In this document: in pieces, positions 1 to 9,231 of the stretch
How the letters are laid out: the number at the start of each line of letters is the position of its first letter
Numbering within the stretch: the first letter of the stretch is position 1
From: Streptococcus thermophilus
GTDB lineage: Bacteria; Bacillota; Bacilli; Lactobacillales; Streptococcaceae
Direction of reading: 5' to 3'
Assembly: GCF_010120595.1 (NCBI RefSeq)
Contig: NZ_CP038020.1
Location: 1,302,001 to 1,366,000 of the forward strand
Length of the DNA: 64,000 nt
Notes under the pieces: generated by a model
Database searches by the model: none
What the model saw: the letters and a program-made list of their open reading frames with translations, nothing else
Told to the model about the DNA's origin: nothing
Program-made: the position numbers and the translations under genes

Positions 1-2
1 GG

Positions 3-92
3 GAGACAATAGCCGCAGATGATTCGTGGAGGAACGTCCGTGTCCTCCCTCAGCTTCATACACTACTCTATGCTAATGAACGTGGTGTCTAA
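3..92 (+). CDS. queE: QueE C-terminal end (7-carboxy-7-deazaguanine synthase), partial
   Basis: Only the last 29 codons lie in the window. The frame from base 3 reads to a TAA at 90-92 and ends VLPQLHTLLYANERGV, which matches the usual tail of streptococcal QueE, the radical-SAM enzyme that makes 7-carboxy-7-deazaguanine in the preQ0/queuosine pathway. The gene would start left of the window. The next gene, queF, encodes the pathway's reductase, so this looks like the end of a que operon. The call rests on a short tail plus context. Confidence 0.7.
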   Translation, partial: ETIAADDSWRNVRVLPQLHTLLYANERGV

Positions 93-221
93 TCTTCAAT
101 AATTTAGATTAGAATTGAAAATATTATTGTTTTTTAAGTAAAATATATAGAATATTAAAGTGTAAATTGACCATATTATGGTCCAACAAATTAATAATAA
201 TTAATAATAAAGGAAGAAAAA

Positions 222-713
222 ATGTCACAACAAGAAGAAATGAAAAATCTCACTCTCCTTGGGAGTAATGAGACACCTTATATTTTTGAATACTCTCCAC
301 AAGTTTTGGAATCTTTTGATAATCGTCATGCTGATAATGATTATTTTATCAAATTTAACTGTCCAGAATTTACGTCACTTTGTCCTATTACTGGGCAACC
401 AGATTTCGCTAGCATCTATATCTCTTATATTCCAGACCAGCTTTGTGTGGAGTCTAAATCTCTAAAGCTTTATCTCTTTAGCTATCGTAACCATGGTGAT
501 TTTCACGAAAACTGTATTAATACCATTGGTAAAGATTTAGTGGAGCTTTTGAACCCTCGTTACCTTGAGGTTTGGGGTAAATTTACTCCTCGTGGTGGTA
601 TTTCAATTGACCCCTATTACAACTATGGTCGTCCAAAAACAAAATATGAAAATATGGCCGAGCAACGTCTTTTTAATCATGATCTATATCCTGAAAACAT
701 TGATAATCGTTAA
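222..713 (+). CDS. queF: NADPH-dependent 7-cyano-7-deazaguanine reductase QueF
   Basis: QueF reduces the nitrile of preQ0 to the amine of preQ1 with NADPH in the cytoplasm, a late step of queuosine precursor synthesis. The 163-residue length is that of the short, unimodular YkvM-type QueF. The catalytic cysteine lies in the CPITGQPDF segment (about residue 55), and the family hallmark [10 protein letters not shown] follows at about residues 78-87, with the HE pair of the active site after it. An AAAGGAAGA ribosome site precedes the ATG. It lies 129 bp after queE and is followed by a strong terminator, so it is the last gene of the que cluster. No preQ1 riboswitch is seen directly in front. 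Confidence 0.95.
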   Translation: MSQQEEMKNLTLLGSNETPYIFEYSPQVLESFDNRHADNDYFIKFNCPEFTSLCPITGQPDFASIYISYIPDQLCVESKSLKLYLFSYRNHGDFHENCINTIGKDLVELLNPRYLEVWGKFTPRGGISIDPYYNYGRPKTKYENMAEQRLFNHDLYPENIDNR

Positions 714-723
714 TCTAATGATG

Positions 724-753
724 AAAGTCCTTATGAGAATAATGGACTTTTTT
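724..753 (+). terminator. Terminator after queF
   Basis: A 7-bp stem (AAAGTCC/GGACTTT) with a 13-nt loop runs into a T tract, 10 bp after the queF stop. Confidence 0.8.
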
Positions 754-823
754 CTTGTCAAAAAATAGATTAGGTGGTACCGAAAGTAAAGACCCTTTTA
801 ACATTATATTGGTTAGATATTAG

Positions 824-866
824 AAACTTCTATCGTCAAAATAGTTTGATAATAGAAGTTTTATTT
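824..866 (+). terminator. Hairpin with T-rich tail in the queF to CAP-gene gap
   Basis: AAACTTCTATC and GATAATAGAAGTTT form a long imperfect stem followed by TTATTTC. It could end a transcript from either side. Nothing else is recognised between 754 and 896. Confidence 0.5.
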
Positions 867-896
867 CTTACAATAAAGTTGTAAATCAAATTATAA

Positions 897-1016
897 GCGA
901 TTGCTTGTAAGGCTTATAGTTATTATGGTCGTGGATATTCTTAAAACTATACTTATAATCCATAGTATAATAAATATTATTCAGGGTATAACTACTATGG
1001 ATATAAAGGTTACTAT
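897..1016 (+). pseudogene. CAP/SCP-domain secreted protein, 5' remnant (left of IS1191 unit)
   Basis: The frame from 897 encodes a Tyr/Gly/Asn-rich stretch (AYSYYGRGYS, then GYNYYGYKGYY) interrupted by in-frame TAA and TAG codons, with no start codon or signal peptide in sight. It is cut at 1016 by an IS1191 copy. Removing bases 1017-6679 (the IS unit plus one 8-bp duplicate) joins it in frame to PNYNYDYGYNNYN at 6680. This is therefore the 5' part of the gene whose CAP domain survives at 7170-7465. The stops show that it is decayed even without the insertion. Confidence 0.65.
1009..1016. repeat. 8-bp target duplication GTTACTAT, left copy
   Basis: GTTACTAT directly abuts the left end of IS1191 copy 1 and recurs at 6672-6679 directly after the right end of IS1191 copy 2. 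IS256-family elements make 8-bp duplications, so the whole 1017-6671 segment behaves as one inserted unit. Confidence 0.85.
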
Positions 1017-2280
1017 GGTAGTGTAAAATAAGTTGTGTAAACACAAAAAAGGAATAAATCCGTTATAGTAGAGTTGCAAAACATTACTAGAAAGAGATTT
1101 ATTCCTATGACTCAGTTTACCACAGAACTACTTAACTTCCTAGCCCAAAAGCAAGATATTGATGAATTTTTCCGTACTTCTCTTGAAACAGCTATGAATG
1201 ATCTGCTTCAAGCAGAGTTATCAGCCTTTTTAGGGTATGAACCTTACGATAAATTAGGCTATAATTCTGGGAATAGTCGTAACGGAAGCTATGCACGGAA
1301 ATTCGAAACCAAATATGGGACTGTTCAGTTGAGTATTCCTAGAGATCGTAATGGGAACTTTAGTCCAGCTTTGCTTCCCGCTTATGGACGTCGAGATGAC
1401 CACTTGGAAGAGATGGTTATCAAACTCTATCAAACCCGTGTAACGACTCGAGAAATTAGTGATATCATCGAGCGAATGTATGGTCATCACTATAGTCCTG
1501 CCACAATTTCTAATATCTCAAAAGCAACTCAGGAGAATGTCGCTACTTTTCATGAGCGAAGCTTAGAAGCCAATTACTCTGTTTTATTTCTTGACGGAAC
1601 CTATCTTCCCTTAAGACGTGGAACCGTTAGTAAAGAATGTATTCATATCGCACTTGGCATTACACCAGAAGGACAGAAGGCTGTTCTTGGATATGAAATC
1701 GCCCCAAATGAAAACAATGCTTCTTGGTCCACCCTGTTAGACAAGCTTCAAAACCAAGGAATCCAACAGGTTTCTCTTGTAGTGACCGATGGCTTCAAGG
1801 GGCTTGAAGAGATTATCAATCAGGCTTACCCATTAGCTAAACAACAACGTTGCTTAATTCATATTAGTCGAAATCTAGCTAGTAAAGTGAAACGAGCAGA
1901 TAGAGCGGTTATTCTGGAGCAATTTAAAACGATTTATCGTGCTGAAAATTTAGAAATGGCAGTGCAAGCTTTAGAGAACTTTATCGCTGAATGGAAACCA
2001 AAGTATAGGAAAGTCATGGAAAGTCTGGAGAATACGGATAATCTTTTAACTTTTTATCAGTTTCCCTACCAGATTTGGCATAGCATTTATTCGACAAACC
2101 TCATTGAGTCTCTTAACTAAGAAATCAAACGTCAAACGAAAAAGAAGGTTCTTTTTCCTAACGAGGAGGCTCTGGAACGTTATTTAGTTACCCTGTTTGA
2201 AGATTATAATTTCAAGCAAAATCAACGCATCCATAAAGGATTTGGCCAATGTGCTGACACACTTGAAAGCTTATTTGATT
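1017..2280 (+). mobile_element. IS1191 copy 1, right end deleted
   Basis: The left terminal repeat and nearly the whole transposase gene are present, almost identical to copy 2. Similarity stops after TTATTTGATT at about 2280, where sequence of a type I restriction locus begins. About 45 bp including the right inverted repeat are missing, so this copy cannot transpose alone. Confidence 0.9.
1107..2280 (+). pseudogene. IS256-family transposase (IS1191), nonsense mutation
   Basis: It begins MTQFTTELLNF at the ATG at 1107; an in-frame TTG at 1074 is a less likely start. It carries the IS256-type DDE core (FLDGTYLPLRRG, VTDGFKGLEEI, HISRN). Relative to copy 2 the lysine codon after ESLN has become TAA at 2118-2120, cutting off about 54 residues including the conserved IKRQTKK segment. 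The reading frame resumes after the stop as far as the deletion at about 2280. It also differs from copy 2 by Arg for Gly in YQTRVTTR. Confidence 0.9.
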
Positions 2281-2289
2281 TCTTAGGGG

Positions 2290-2850
2290 TTATTATCTAA
2301 TTATAGACCCTAAACAAACATCTTTTGTAAAAAGCCTTTTTCTGTTCTTTCAACAAATCTAACTTACGTTGATGGAGAGCGATAGTATCATCTAACTGTT
2401 TGAAGAATGAACCTATTTTTTGTTGTTCTTCATAACTGGGAACAAAAGCACCCACACTATTAATTACAGTTTTCGATAAACTAGGTACACCAGTAGATTC
2501 ATCAAATTTTTTCCAATTTTTTTTTAAAAAATAGATAGTGAAAATTGAAGGTCAATATTTTGTTTAGGAACAGCATAAAACAAGGTATCGACAGTCCAAA
2601 AAGGCGCTTTTAATAAATAAGGCTTATCAATTGTCCCTTTCCTTCCGAACCCAATGGCATCTATATCTGATAGCGCTCTATCTACACTTAGCATATATCC
2701 ACCAGTTCCATAGACAGGTATTGATCCCGCATTCAGATGTTTGTAGTCTTTTCCAGACTTAACATCAATAAAATCAGCAAACTTACGCTGTTCCCAATCA
2801 TCCGTAAAACCATCAAATCTTAATTCTGGAGCCTGTACTTTTTCCTTCAT
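2290..2850 (-). pseudogene. hsdS: Type I restriction specificity subunit HsdS, broken remnant
   Basis: HsdS recognises the target DNA in type I restriction-modification. From the ATG at 2850 the protein starts MKEKVQAPELRFDGFTDDWEQRKF, the usual streptococcal HsdS opening, and shows one target-recognition half. The frame breaks in an A/T run at about 2520. The conserved end of an HsdS half ([33 protein letters not shown]) is then readable in another frame down to about 2290. A complete HsdS has two such halves, so this is about half a gene with a frameshift. It follows the hsdM remnant on the same strand. Confidence 0.85.
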
Positions 2851-3470
2851 TTCGACACTCCCAGTTCCTTAAAGTGGTTTGCTAAGGTTTGATTAGCTTT
2901 CGCAATCTCTGCGTCTACTTCATCTATTTGACCTTGAATATCCACTAAGTCAAATCGGTTCTTCCTCTTCAAAGGTATCCATATAACGCGGAATATTTAA
3001 GTTGTAATCATTCTCAATGACTTCCTCAAGCGTTGCTAAGTGGCTATATTTATCAACCGCCTTGCGATGAATGACTGTTTCAGTGATCTTGTAAATATCT
3101 TCTGGGCGTAATTGCTTTTGATTCTTCATCTTTTCAAAGCCTTGACTTGCGTCCACAAAAAGAATATCTGAGTTTGCTCGATTCTTTTTAAGAATTAAGA
3201 CACAAACGGGAATGCCTGTGTTCAAAAAGAGTTTATCTGGAAAACCAATTACCGATTCAATTTGATGTTTATCAATCAAAGCTTTTCGAATCCGTCCTTC
3301 CGCAGCGCCTCTAAACAAGACACCGTGTGGGAGGGTAATGGCCACGCGGCCACTCTCTTTGGTATGGTACAAACAATGCGACAAGAAAGAATCTTCCGAT
3401 TTAGTTTTTGGCGCAATGCCATATTCACGAAATCGAGGGTCATCGATATCGCACTTGATACTGAGCCCAA
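2849..3470 (-). pseudogene. hsdM: Type I restriction methylase HsdM, C-terminal remnant
   Basis: HsdM is the adenine methyltransferase subunit. The readable part (GLSIKCDIDDPRFREYGIAP to RYMDTFEEEEPI) is the C-terminal third. The NPPY catalytic motif and everything upstream are missing, replaced at about 3465 by an ISL3-type transposase tail. An extra T after GAACCGAT shifts the frame at about 2955. Without it the sequence would continue DLVDIQGQIDEVDAEIAKAN to LGVSK and meet hsdS in the usual overlap. No function can remain. Confidence 0.85.
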
Positions 3471-3846
3471 GCTCAAACAAACCTACGAAACCTACTTATC
3501 GCTTCATGATGCTTAGATGGTGAATAAACATCCCGCGTAACTGGCAAACCTGTTAGCTACTTACGAGTCAAACGGTACGGCAATGGACATGACGATCGCG
3601 ACGCTTAAGCGACACAAAGTCGCTGTTCTCGCCGCTGTCACCAGCCCTTATTCCAACGGTCCAATCGAAGGGATTAACCTCCTCATCAAGTCATTCAAAC
3701 GATCCTGTTTTTGCTTCAAGAATCAGCTGAACTTCTTCAAACGAATCTACCAAATCACGCCATAACATGACAAAGACGGCTCCCCAAATGGAGAACCGCC
3801 TCAAATGATAAATTTATTATTCAACACCAGTTGACGTAGAACCACA
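3466..3846 (+). pseudogene. ISL3-family transposase tail (IS1193-like) and right end
   Basis: Fragments of one frame read KLKQTYETYLSLHDA, then TIATLKRHKVAVLAAVTSPYSNGPIEG and FKNQLNFFKRIYQIT, ending at 3763-3765. This is the conserved C-terminus of ISL3 transposases such as S. thermophilus IS1193. Several stops break the first part, and the N-terminal 60-70 percent is missing. After a GGCGGTTCTC-type hairpin the element seems to end near 3821-3846, where CAACACCAGTTGACGTAGAACC looks like the terminal inverted repeat. Confidence 0.75.
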
Positions 3847-3958
3847 GTTATGGTTCTTGTGTATTTTTTTATCTCTTGTTTTTTCCCGAAATAAGAGTAA
3901 TATAGAGGTATGCTTAATTTTTTAGGTAAAAAATTATTTTAAAGAGGTAAATATAAAC

Positions 3959-4846
3959 ATGCAAGGAGTTCTTTTCGCGCTTGTTCCAATTTTTGCTTGG
4001 GGTGCTGTCGGATTGGTAGCTAATAAATTTGGTGGTGATCCTAATCAACAAACACTGGGAATGACTTTGGGCGCTTTTGTTGTTGCACTTATTGTTTCCT
4101 TATTCCGCATGCCAACGTTGACATGGCAAATTTTCTTAATTGGATTTATTGGTGGATTGTTTTGGGCAATTGGACAATTTGGTCAGTTTAATTCAATGAA
4201 ATACATGGGTGTTTCAGTAGCGAGTCCACTTTCAGCAGGAAGTCAATTAGTATTTGGTGTATTGCTTGGGGTTTTTGCTTTCCACGAATGGACAAAACAA
4301 ATTCAATTTATTATCGGATTTATTGCGATGGCTGTTTTGGTAGTTGGGTTCTATTTCTCAGCTAAACGTGACCCAGAAAATGCAGTTGTTGAAGAAGGAC
4401 GTAATTATACTAAAGGATTGATTGCTTTAACTTACTCAACTTTGGGATATGTTCTCTATGTTATTCTTTTTAATAACTTAGCAGTACTTTGGTTCAATGT
4501 TCATTTTGATACACTGACAATTATCTTGCCAATGTCAGTTGGAATGATCTTTGGAGCACTTGTGATGGGTCGTTTCAAAATTAAAATGGAAAAATATGTT
4601 TATCTAAATATGATTGATGGAGTAATGTTTGGTGTAGGTAATATCTTTATGCTTATGGCTGCAAGCGCTGCTGGTAACGCAATTGCCTTTTCATTCTCAC
4701 AATTAGGTGTTATCATTTCAATTATTGGAGGAATTCTCTTCCTTGGTGAAAAGAAAACCAAAAAAGAATTGGTTTATGTTGGAATTGGAATTGTTCTGTT
4801 CGTAACAGGTGCAATTTTACTTGCAATTGTAAAATCTAAAGGATAA
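3959..4846 (+). CDS. GRP-family sugar uptake permease (glucose/ribose porter type)
   Basis: This is a 295-residue, very hydrophobic protein with about ten membrane segments. It matches the sugar-transport family that includes Gram-positive glucose/ribose uptake permeases: an N-terminal GVLFALVPIFAWG segment, GGLFWAIGQFGQFNSM in the fourth helix region, and VASPLSAGSQLVFGVLLGV. It should import a sugar across the membrane; the substrate cannot be told from sequence. The ribosome site AAAGAGG lies upstream of the ATG and a terminator follows. It is the only apparently intact non-IS gene inside the IS1191-bounded unit, so it is probable horizontally acquired cargo. It stands alone with its own promoter-like AT-rich leader at about 3870-3950. 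Confidence 0.8.
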   Translation: MQGVLFALVPIFAWGAVGLVANKFGGDPNQQTLGMTLGAFVVALIVSLFRMPTLTWQIFLIGFIGGLFWAIGQFGQFNSMKYMGVSVASPLSAGSQLVFGVLLGVFAFHEWTKQIQFIIGFIAMAVLVVGFYFSAKRDPENAVVEEGRNYTKGLIALTYSTLGYVLYVILFNNLAVLWFNVHFDTLTIILPMSVGMIFGALVMGRFKIKMEKYVYLNMIDGVMFGVGNIFMLMAASAAGNAIAFSFSQLGVIISIIGGILFLGEKKTKKELVYVGIGIVLFVTGAILLAIVKSKG

Positions 4847-4848
4847 TA

Positions 4849-4880
4849 AAAAAGCTGTCAGTAAACTGACGGCTTTTTTT
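4849..4880 (+). terminator. Terminator after the sugar permease
   Basis: GCTGTCAGT/ACTGACGGC stem with a 2-nt loop and a run of seven T, immediately after the stop codon. Confidence 0.85.
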
Positions 4881-4932
4881 GTGAGTTAATTTACTGACTA
4901 GTTTTCTGTCAGTAAAATTTTAGAGTTTTTCA

Positions 4933-5358
4933 TTAACGAAATTCACAAAATGATTTAAAAAACATTTGGAGCACTACTGCGAGGGACAGTTTTCTTGGCA
5001 TCAATGGAATTTGTTCTGCTGTACAATTTGGATGATAGCCTAAACAATCCTTTACTATAGTAGAAAGAGGGACAAATTTTTGGTTTTTAGTCACAGTTGC
5101 TTCAACTGAGGCTATTTTTTGGAAGTTTGTCAAATGGTGTTGAAGGATAGTTTCTATCCCTTGGAAGTGTTTCTAAATATTTATTGAAAGAATCAAGTAT
5201 GAGTATGTCTCCCATTTTCCCACTTTAGAAATAAACAGTTCTTTTGAAAGATCAATTACCCTAGCCAAGTCTTGATTTTTATAGTCGTAACCAAATAATT
5301 GCCATGGAACTGTTCCGTTTGTTATACTGTTTGAAATATCAATGTATTTGTTATTAGA
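4933..5358 (-). pseudogene. Unrecognised gene, truncated by IS1191 copy 2 and frameshifted
   Basis: From the IS edge at 5358 one frame reads SNSITNGTVPWQLFGYDYKNQDLARVIDLSKELFISKVGKWE. A shift then gives GDILILDSFNKYLETLPRD, and another frame continues to the end (KNQKFVPLSTIVKDCLGYHPN). Coherent protein-like sequence spread over frames indicates a decayed gene whose 5' end was removed by the insertion. The family is not recognised. The apparent ATG at 5388 lies inside the IS and is not its natural start. Confidence 0.45.
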
Positions 5359-6671
5359 GGTAGTGTAAAATAAGTTGTGTAAACACAAAAAGGAATAAAT
5401 CCGTTATAGTAGAGTTGCAAAACATTACTAGAAAGAGATTTATTCCTATGACTCAGTTTACCACAGAACTACTAAACTTCCTAGCCCAAAAGCAAGATAT
5501 TGATGAATTTTTCCGTACTTCTCTTGAAACAGCTATGAATGATCTGCTTCAAGCAGAGTTATCAGCCTTTTTAGGATATGAACCTTACGAGAAATTAGGC
5601 TATAATTCTGGGAATAGTCGTAACGGAAGCTATGCACGGAAATTCGAAACCAAATATGGGACTGTTCAGTTGAGTATTCCTAGAGATCGTAATGGGAACT
5701 TTAGTCCAGCTTTGCTTCCCGCTTATGGACGTCGAGATGACCACTTGGAAGAGATGGTTATCAAACTCTATCAAACCGGTGTAACGACTCGAGAAATTAG
5801 TGATATCATCGAGCGAATGTATGGTCATCACTATAGTCCTGCCACAATTTCTAATATCTCAAAAGCAACTCAGGAGAATGTCGCTACTTTTCATGAGCGA
5901 AGCTTAGAAGCCAATTACTCTGTTTTATTTCTTGACGGAACCTATCTCCCCTTAAGACGTGGAACCGTTAGTAAAGAATGTATTCATATCGCACTTGGCA
6001 TTACACCAGAAGGACAGAAGGCTGTTCTTGGATATGAAATCGCCCCAAATGAAAACAATGCTTCTTGGTCCACCCTGTTAGACAAGCTTCAAAACCAAGG
6101 AATCCAACAGGTTTCTCTTGTAGTGACCGATGGCTTCAAGGGGCTTGAACAGATTATCAATCAGGCTTACCCATTAGCTAAACAACAACGTTGCTTAATT
6201 CATATTAGTCGAAATCTAGCTAGTAAAGTGAAACGAGCAGATAGAGCGGTTATTCTGGAGCAATTTAAAACGATTTATCGTGCTGAAAATTTAGAAATGG
6301 CAGTGCAAGCTTTAGAGAACTTTATCGCTGAATGGAAACCAAAGTATAGGAAAGTCATGGAAAGTCTGGAGAATACGGATAATCTTTTAACTTTTTATCA
6401 GTTTCCCTACCAGATTTGGCATAGTATTTATTCGACAAACCTCAGTGAGTCTCTTAACAAAGAAATCAAACGTCAAACGAAAAAGAAGGTCCTTTTTCCT
6501 AACGAGGAGGCTCTGGAACGTTATTCAGTTACCCTGTTTGAAGATTATAATTTCAAGCAAAATCAACGCATCCATAAAGGGTTTGGCCAATGTGCTGACA
6601 CACTTGAAAGCTTATTTGATTAACATTCTTCAACTCTACTTGAGTGTTTACACATAATTATTGACAGTATC
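5359..6671 (+). mobile_element. IS1191 copy 2, complete
   Basis: The element is 1313 bp with 28-bp terminal inverted repeats: left GGTAGTGTAAAATAAGTTG..., right complement GATACTGTCAATAATTATG..., both continuing into GTGTAAACAC. The left flank (TTATTAGA) and the right flank (GTTACTAT) differ, so this copy did not insert here alone. Its right flank instead matches the left flank of copy 1. Confidence 0.95.
5448..6623 (+). CDS. IS256-family transposase (IS1191), full length
   Basis: This is the 391-residue Mutator-type DDE transposase that moves the surrounding IS. Catalytic acidic residues lie in FLDGTYLPLRRG and VTDGFKGLEQI, and the C-terminal glutamate should lie in the conserved N-x-x-ESLNKEIKR helix. 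I prefer the ATG at 5448 (MTQFTTELL) to the TTG 33 bp upstream because the IS256 start is at this position. The residue before ESLN is Ser (NLSESLN) where copy 1 has Ile (NLIESLN). Whether this affects activity is unknown. It is the only uninterrupted transposase of the three copies here. Confidence 0.93.
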   Translation: MTQFTTELLNFLAQKQDIDEFFRTSLETAMNDLLQAELSAFLGYEPYEKLGYNSGNSRNGSYARKFETKYGTVQLSIPRDRNGNFSPALLPAYGRRDDHLEEMVIKLYQTGVTTREISDIIERMYGHHYSPATISNISKATQENVATFHERSLEANYSVLFLDGTYLPLRRGTVSKECIHIALGITPEGQKAVLGYEIAPNENNASWSTLLDKLQNQGIQQVSLVVTDGFKGLEQIINQAYPLAKQQRCLIHISRNLASKVKRADRAVILEQFKTIYRAENLEMAVQALENFIAEWKPKYRKVMESLENTDNLLTFYQFPYQIWHSIYSTNLSESLNKEIKRQTKKKVLFPNEEALERYSVTLFEDYNFKQNQRIHKGFGQCADTLESLFD

Positions 6672-6679
6672 GTTACTAT
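6672..6679. repeat. 8-bp target duplication GTTACTAT, right copy
   Basis: It matches 1009-1016 and abuts the right inverted repeat of IS1191 copy 2. Confidence 0.85.
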
Positions 6680-7465
6680 CCGAACTATAACTATGATTAT
6701 GGTTATAACAATTATAACGAATCAAGTACATATCGATATACTTGTACCACATCTTAAGTGAAGTAGCTACTATGTGAACTATAACGGTCGCTGGGTTCGT
6801 GGTGACAACTATAATAACAATAATGATGTTCTAACAATACACTAATGATTGGTTATGAGATTTTGAAAAAACGCTCCTCACTACCGTTATGAAAATGATA
6901 TTCACTATTATTTGAAAGATAATGTCGATTATTACTCTTATTCAAATGGTAAGTGGGTACTTTTAAAGATTTAAGCACGGATTCTGAAGCTCAAACAACC
7001 TCAGAAACAGCTTCAACAGCCGATTCAACTTTAACGCTTTTAAGGGAATTGCTTGGGCACGTGACTATTTATTATAACTAATCTCAAGAGCGGTGTTGAC
7101 GACAAATGATATAGTGATGTTGAATTTAGATATGTTAAATTTATTTACCATGTAGAACCAACTGGAAATTCTGACTATGTTGACTTTGATTCAGCGATGG
7201 CTGTATTTAACGAAATTAATGCACAACGTAAAGCAGCAGGTTTGCCAGAACTTACATGGTCTGATGGTTTTTACAATAGCACAACTCTTCTACATGCCGA
7301 AAATATTTCACAAAGATATAACAGTGATGGTATTGTTTATCGTCGTGAATCTGATGGTTCAGTGGTATTTATGACCTTCTCATGAGTCCAGATGTTACCC
7401 AAGCAGCAGTTGCTTGCGTTGTCGCTGGTGATGCTACATACTACTGGACATTAAAATACCAATAA
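6672..7465 (+). pseudogene. CAP/SCP-domain secreted protein, 3' remnant
   Basis: This continues the split gene: a Tyr/Asn-rich linker (YNYDYGYNNYNESS, NGRWVRGDNYNNNN), a Thr/Ser stretch (SEAQTTSETASTADST) and a C-terminal CAP (SCP/PR-1) domain. The readable CAP parts are AVFNEINAQRKAAGLPELTW, LLHAENISQRYNSDGIVY and, after another frameshift, PDVTQAAVACVVAGDATYYWTLKYQ, ending at 7465. CAP proteins of streptococci are secreted or surface bound. At least three frameshifts or stops lie between 6740 and 7400, so the gene is dead independently of the IS insertion. Confidence 0.75.
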
Positions 7466-7540
7466 TAAGATTTTAAATATTGTCCCAATATAGGAGGAGC
7501 ACGAGATTAGTCTTGGATTCTTTTACTTTATTGATTGAAC

Positions 7541-7565
7541 GTTTGAGTCTTCAATGTGGTATAAT
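7541..7565 (+). promoter_or_regulatory. Probable extended -10 promoter for the DUF1003-rapZ-yvcK-whiA run
   Basis: TATAAT at 7560-7565 is preceded by TG (TGGTATAAT), an extended -10. The -35 is weak: TTGAAC is 19 bp upstream. It lies 24 bp before the ATG of the first gene, with GAAAGAAGG as ribosome site. Confidence 0.6.
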
Positions 7566-7589
7566 AAAGCCTAGAAAGAAGGCGAAACT

Positions 7590-8360
7590 ATGAAGGTAAA
7601 AAGAGTTCAAGATTATATCTCTAAAGATTGGTTCGACGAGACAGATGGTTCTTATTTTGAACGACTTAATAGTCGTTTACAGGTCCTTCTAAGAAAAGAC
7701 TACCCTGATTTAAAAGGGAATGACTTTATAAGTAATATCAGTCTTTTAGATTATAGGTTAGTTTTTCTCGACGAGGTTATCGCAAATGCTAATGAGAAAA
7801 ATAAGCATGTGCGTGAAACAGTTCATGATGTGACCAAGGGTTTGCTATACGAAGATAAGGATGTCCAGGAACAATTGGATAGTCAAATTACTTTTGGCCA
7901 AAAGGTGGCGGATGAAGTGGCCAGATTTGGTGGATCTTGGATTTTTATCTTGTCATTCATTGCTTTTATGGGGATTTGGATGGGGCTGAATGTCGTCCAA
8001 CCCTTTGGTATTGCCTTTGACAAGTACCCATTTATTCTGTTGAATCTCGTCTTATCTACACTGGCTGCAGTTCAGGCACCTCTGATTATGATGAGTCAGA
8101 ATCGAGCATCGGATTATGATCGATTGCAAGCACGAAATGACTATCACGTCGATAAACAATCAAAGGAAGAAATCCGACTTTTACATGAAAAGATTGATCA
8201 CTTGGTGCAACAAGACCAATCAGATTTGCTTACTATTCAAAAATTGCAGACAGAAATGCTAATGGCAGTTAGTCAACAAGTTGAGAAGATATCAGATGAT
8301 ATTCGTATTTTGAAAGTAATGAGGCTAGAAAGGGGTACTCATGAAGACAAAGATAATTAA
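7590..8360 (+). CDS. DUF1003 domain membrane protein
   Basis: This 256-residue protein has a soluble N-terminal half, two membrane segments (about residues 115-135 and 145-170: [38 protein letters not shown]) followed by [21 protein letters not shown], the hallmark of DUF1003, and a coiled C-terminal tail. The function of the family is unknown. Its end overlaps the rapZ start by 20 bp, indicating co-transcription and coupled translation with rapZ-yvcK-whiA, an arrangement I expect in S. thermophilus/salivarius. The start is supported by the GAAAGAAGG ribosome site. Confidence 0.85.
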   Translation: MKVKRVQDYISKDWFDETDGSYFERLNSRLQVLLRKDYPDLKGNDFISNISLLDYRLVFLDEVIANANEKNKHVRETVHDVTKGLLYEDKDVQEQLDSQITFGQKVADEVARFGGSWIFILSFIAFMGIWMGLNVVQPFGIAFDKYPFILLNLVLSTLAAVQAPLIMMSQNRASDYDRLQARNDYHVDKQSKEEIRLLHEKIDHLVQQDQSDLLTIQKLQTEMLMAVSQQVEKISDDIRILKVMRLERGTHEDKDN

Positions 8361-9231
8361 TTTAGTTGTTGTTACAGGGATGAGTGGTGCAGGTAAGACT
8401 GTAGCAATTCAATCGTTTGAGGACATTGGTTATTTTACTATTGATAATATTCCACCTTCATTGGTGCCAAAGGTTATTGAGTTGTTGAAACACAGTGAAG
8501 AGACAGATAAGATTGCTCTTGTTGTAGACATGCGTAGTCGTGTTTTCTTTGACGAAATTAACGATATTCTAGATCAGTTGGAAAGCAATGAGGAACTCAA
8601 TTTCAAAATTCTTTTCTTAGATGCTACTGATGGTGAATTAGTTTCACGTTATAAAGAGACGCGTCGTAGTCATCCACTAGCGGCAGATGGACGTGTTTTG
8701 GATGGAATTAAGCTAGAGCGTGAACTTTTATCGCCACTTAAGAGTTTGAGTCAAAACGTGGTGGATACAACTAAACTAACTCCACGTCAGCTTCGTAAGG
8801 CAATTTCTGAACAATTTTCATCTAAGCAAGACCAATCTTCTTTCCGTATTGAAGTTTTGAGTTTTGGATTTAAATATGGATTGCCATTGGATGCAGATTT
8901 GGTATTTGATGTACGTTTCTTGCCAAATCCATATTATGATCCTACTCTTCGTAACCTCACTGGCTTGGACAAAGAAGTTTATGATTTTGTTATGACTCAT
9001 AAGGAATCAGAGGATTTTTACAAGAATTTAAGTCATCTCATTAAACCAATTCTTCCAGGCTATCAAAAAGAAGGTAAATCTGTTCTTACCATTGCTGTTG
9101 GATGTACAGGTGGTCAACACCGTAGTGTAGCTTTTGCGCATCGTCTAGCTCAAGATTTGAAAAATGATTGGACGGTAAATGAAACACATCGTGATAAGGA
9201 TAGACGTAAGGAGACGGTGAATCGTTCATGA
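8341..9231 (+). CDS. rapZ: RapZ/YvcJ nucleotide-binding protein
   Basis: This is the 296-residue P-loop protein of the RapZ/YvcJ family. The Walker A motif GMSGAGKT is near residue 14. The conserved FxIDNxPPSLVP block, the D-x-R-S-R motif (VDMRSRVFF) and the C-terminal [10 protein letters not shown] signature are all present. Family members bind ATP/GTP. In E. coli RapZ acts as an RNA adaptor controlling GlmS, while in Firmicutes the role is less clear and is linked to competence and metabolism. It overlaps the gene before by 20 bp and yvcK after by 4 bp. Confidence 0.95.
   Translation: MKTKIINLVVVTGMSGAGKTVAIQSFEDIGYFTIDNIPPSLVPKVIELLKHSEETDKIALVVDMRSRVFFDEINDILDQLESNEELNFKILFLDATDGELVSRYKETRRSHPLAADGRVLDGIKLERELLSPLKSLSQNVVDTTKLTPRQLRKAISEQFSSKQDQSSFRIEVLSFGFKYGLPLDADLVFDVRFLPNPYYDPTLRNLTGLDKEVYDFVMTHKESEDFYKNLSHLIKPILPGYQKEGKSVLTIAVGCTGGQHRSVAFAHRLAQDLKNDWTVNETHRDKDRRKETVNRS

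Larger units (their letters stand above)
1017..6671 (+). mobile_element. Composite IS1191-bounded unit (5.65 kb)
   Basis: Two directly oriented IS1191 copies bound a 3.1-kb interior. The outer termini are the left 28-bp inverted repeat of copy 1 (from GGTAGTGTAAAATAAG) and the right repeat of copy 2 (ending GACAGTATC), and they are flanked by identical GTTACTAT octamers. The interior holds hsdS and hsdM remnants, an ISL3 tail, a sugar transporter and a broken gene. It may be a true composite transposon. Alternatively, a circle carrying one IS1191 recombined with a resident copy. Copy 1 has lost its inner end. Confidence 0.75.

Noticed and set aside
93..221. preQ1 riboswitch in front of queF
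   Set aside because: The 129-bp gap is AT-rich and shows no preQ1 aptamer pattern that I can recognise.
1254..1490. 78-codon minus-strand frame repeated in all three IS1191 copies (also 5595-5831 and, reversed, 15049-15285)
   Set aside because: It lies opposite the transposase gene and recurs only because the IS recurs; no start signals.
5415..5447. TTG start for the IS1191 transposase (11 extra residues)
   Set aside because: The ATG at 5448 gives the IS256-family N-terminus MTQFTTELL.
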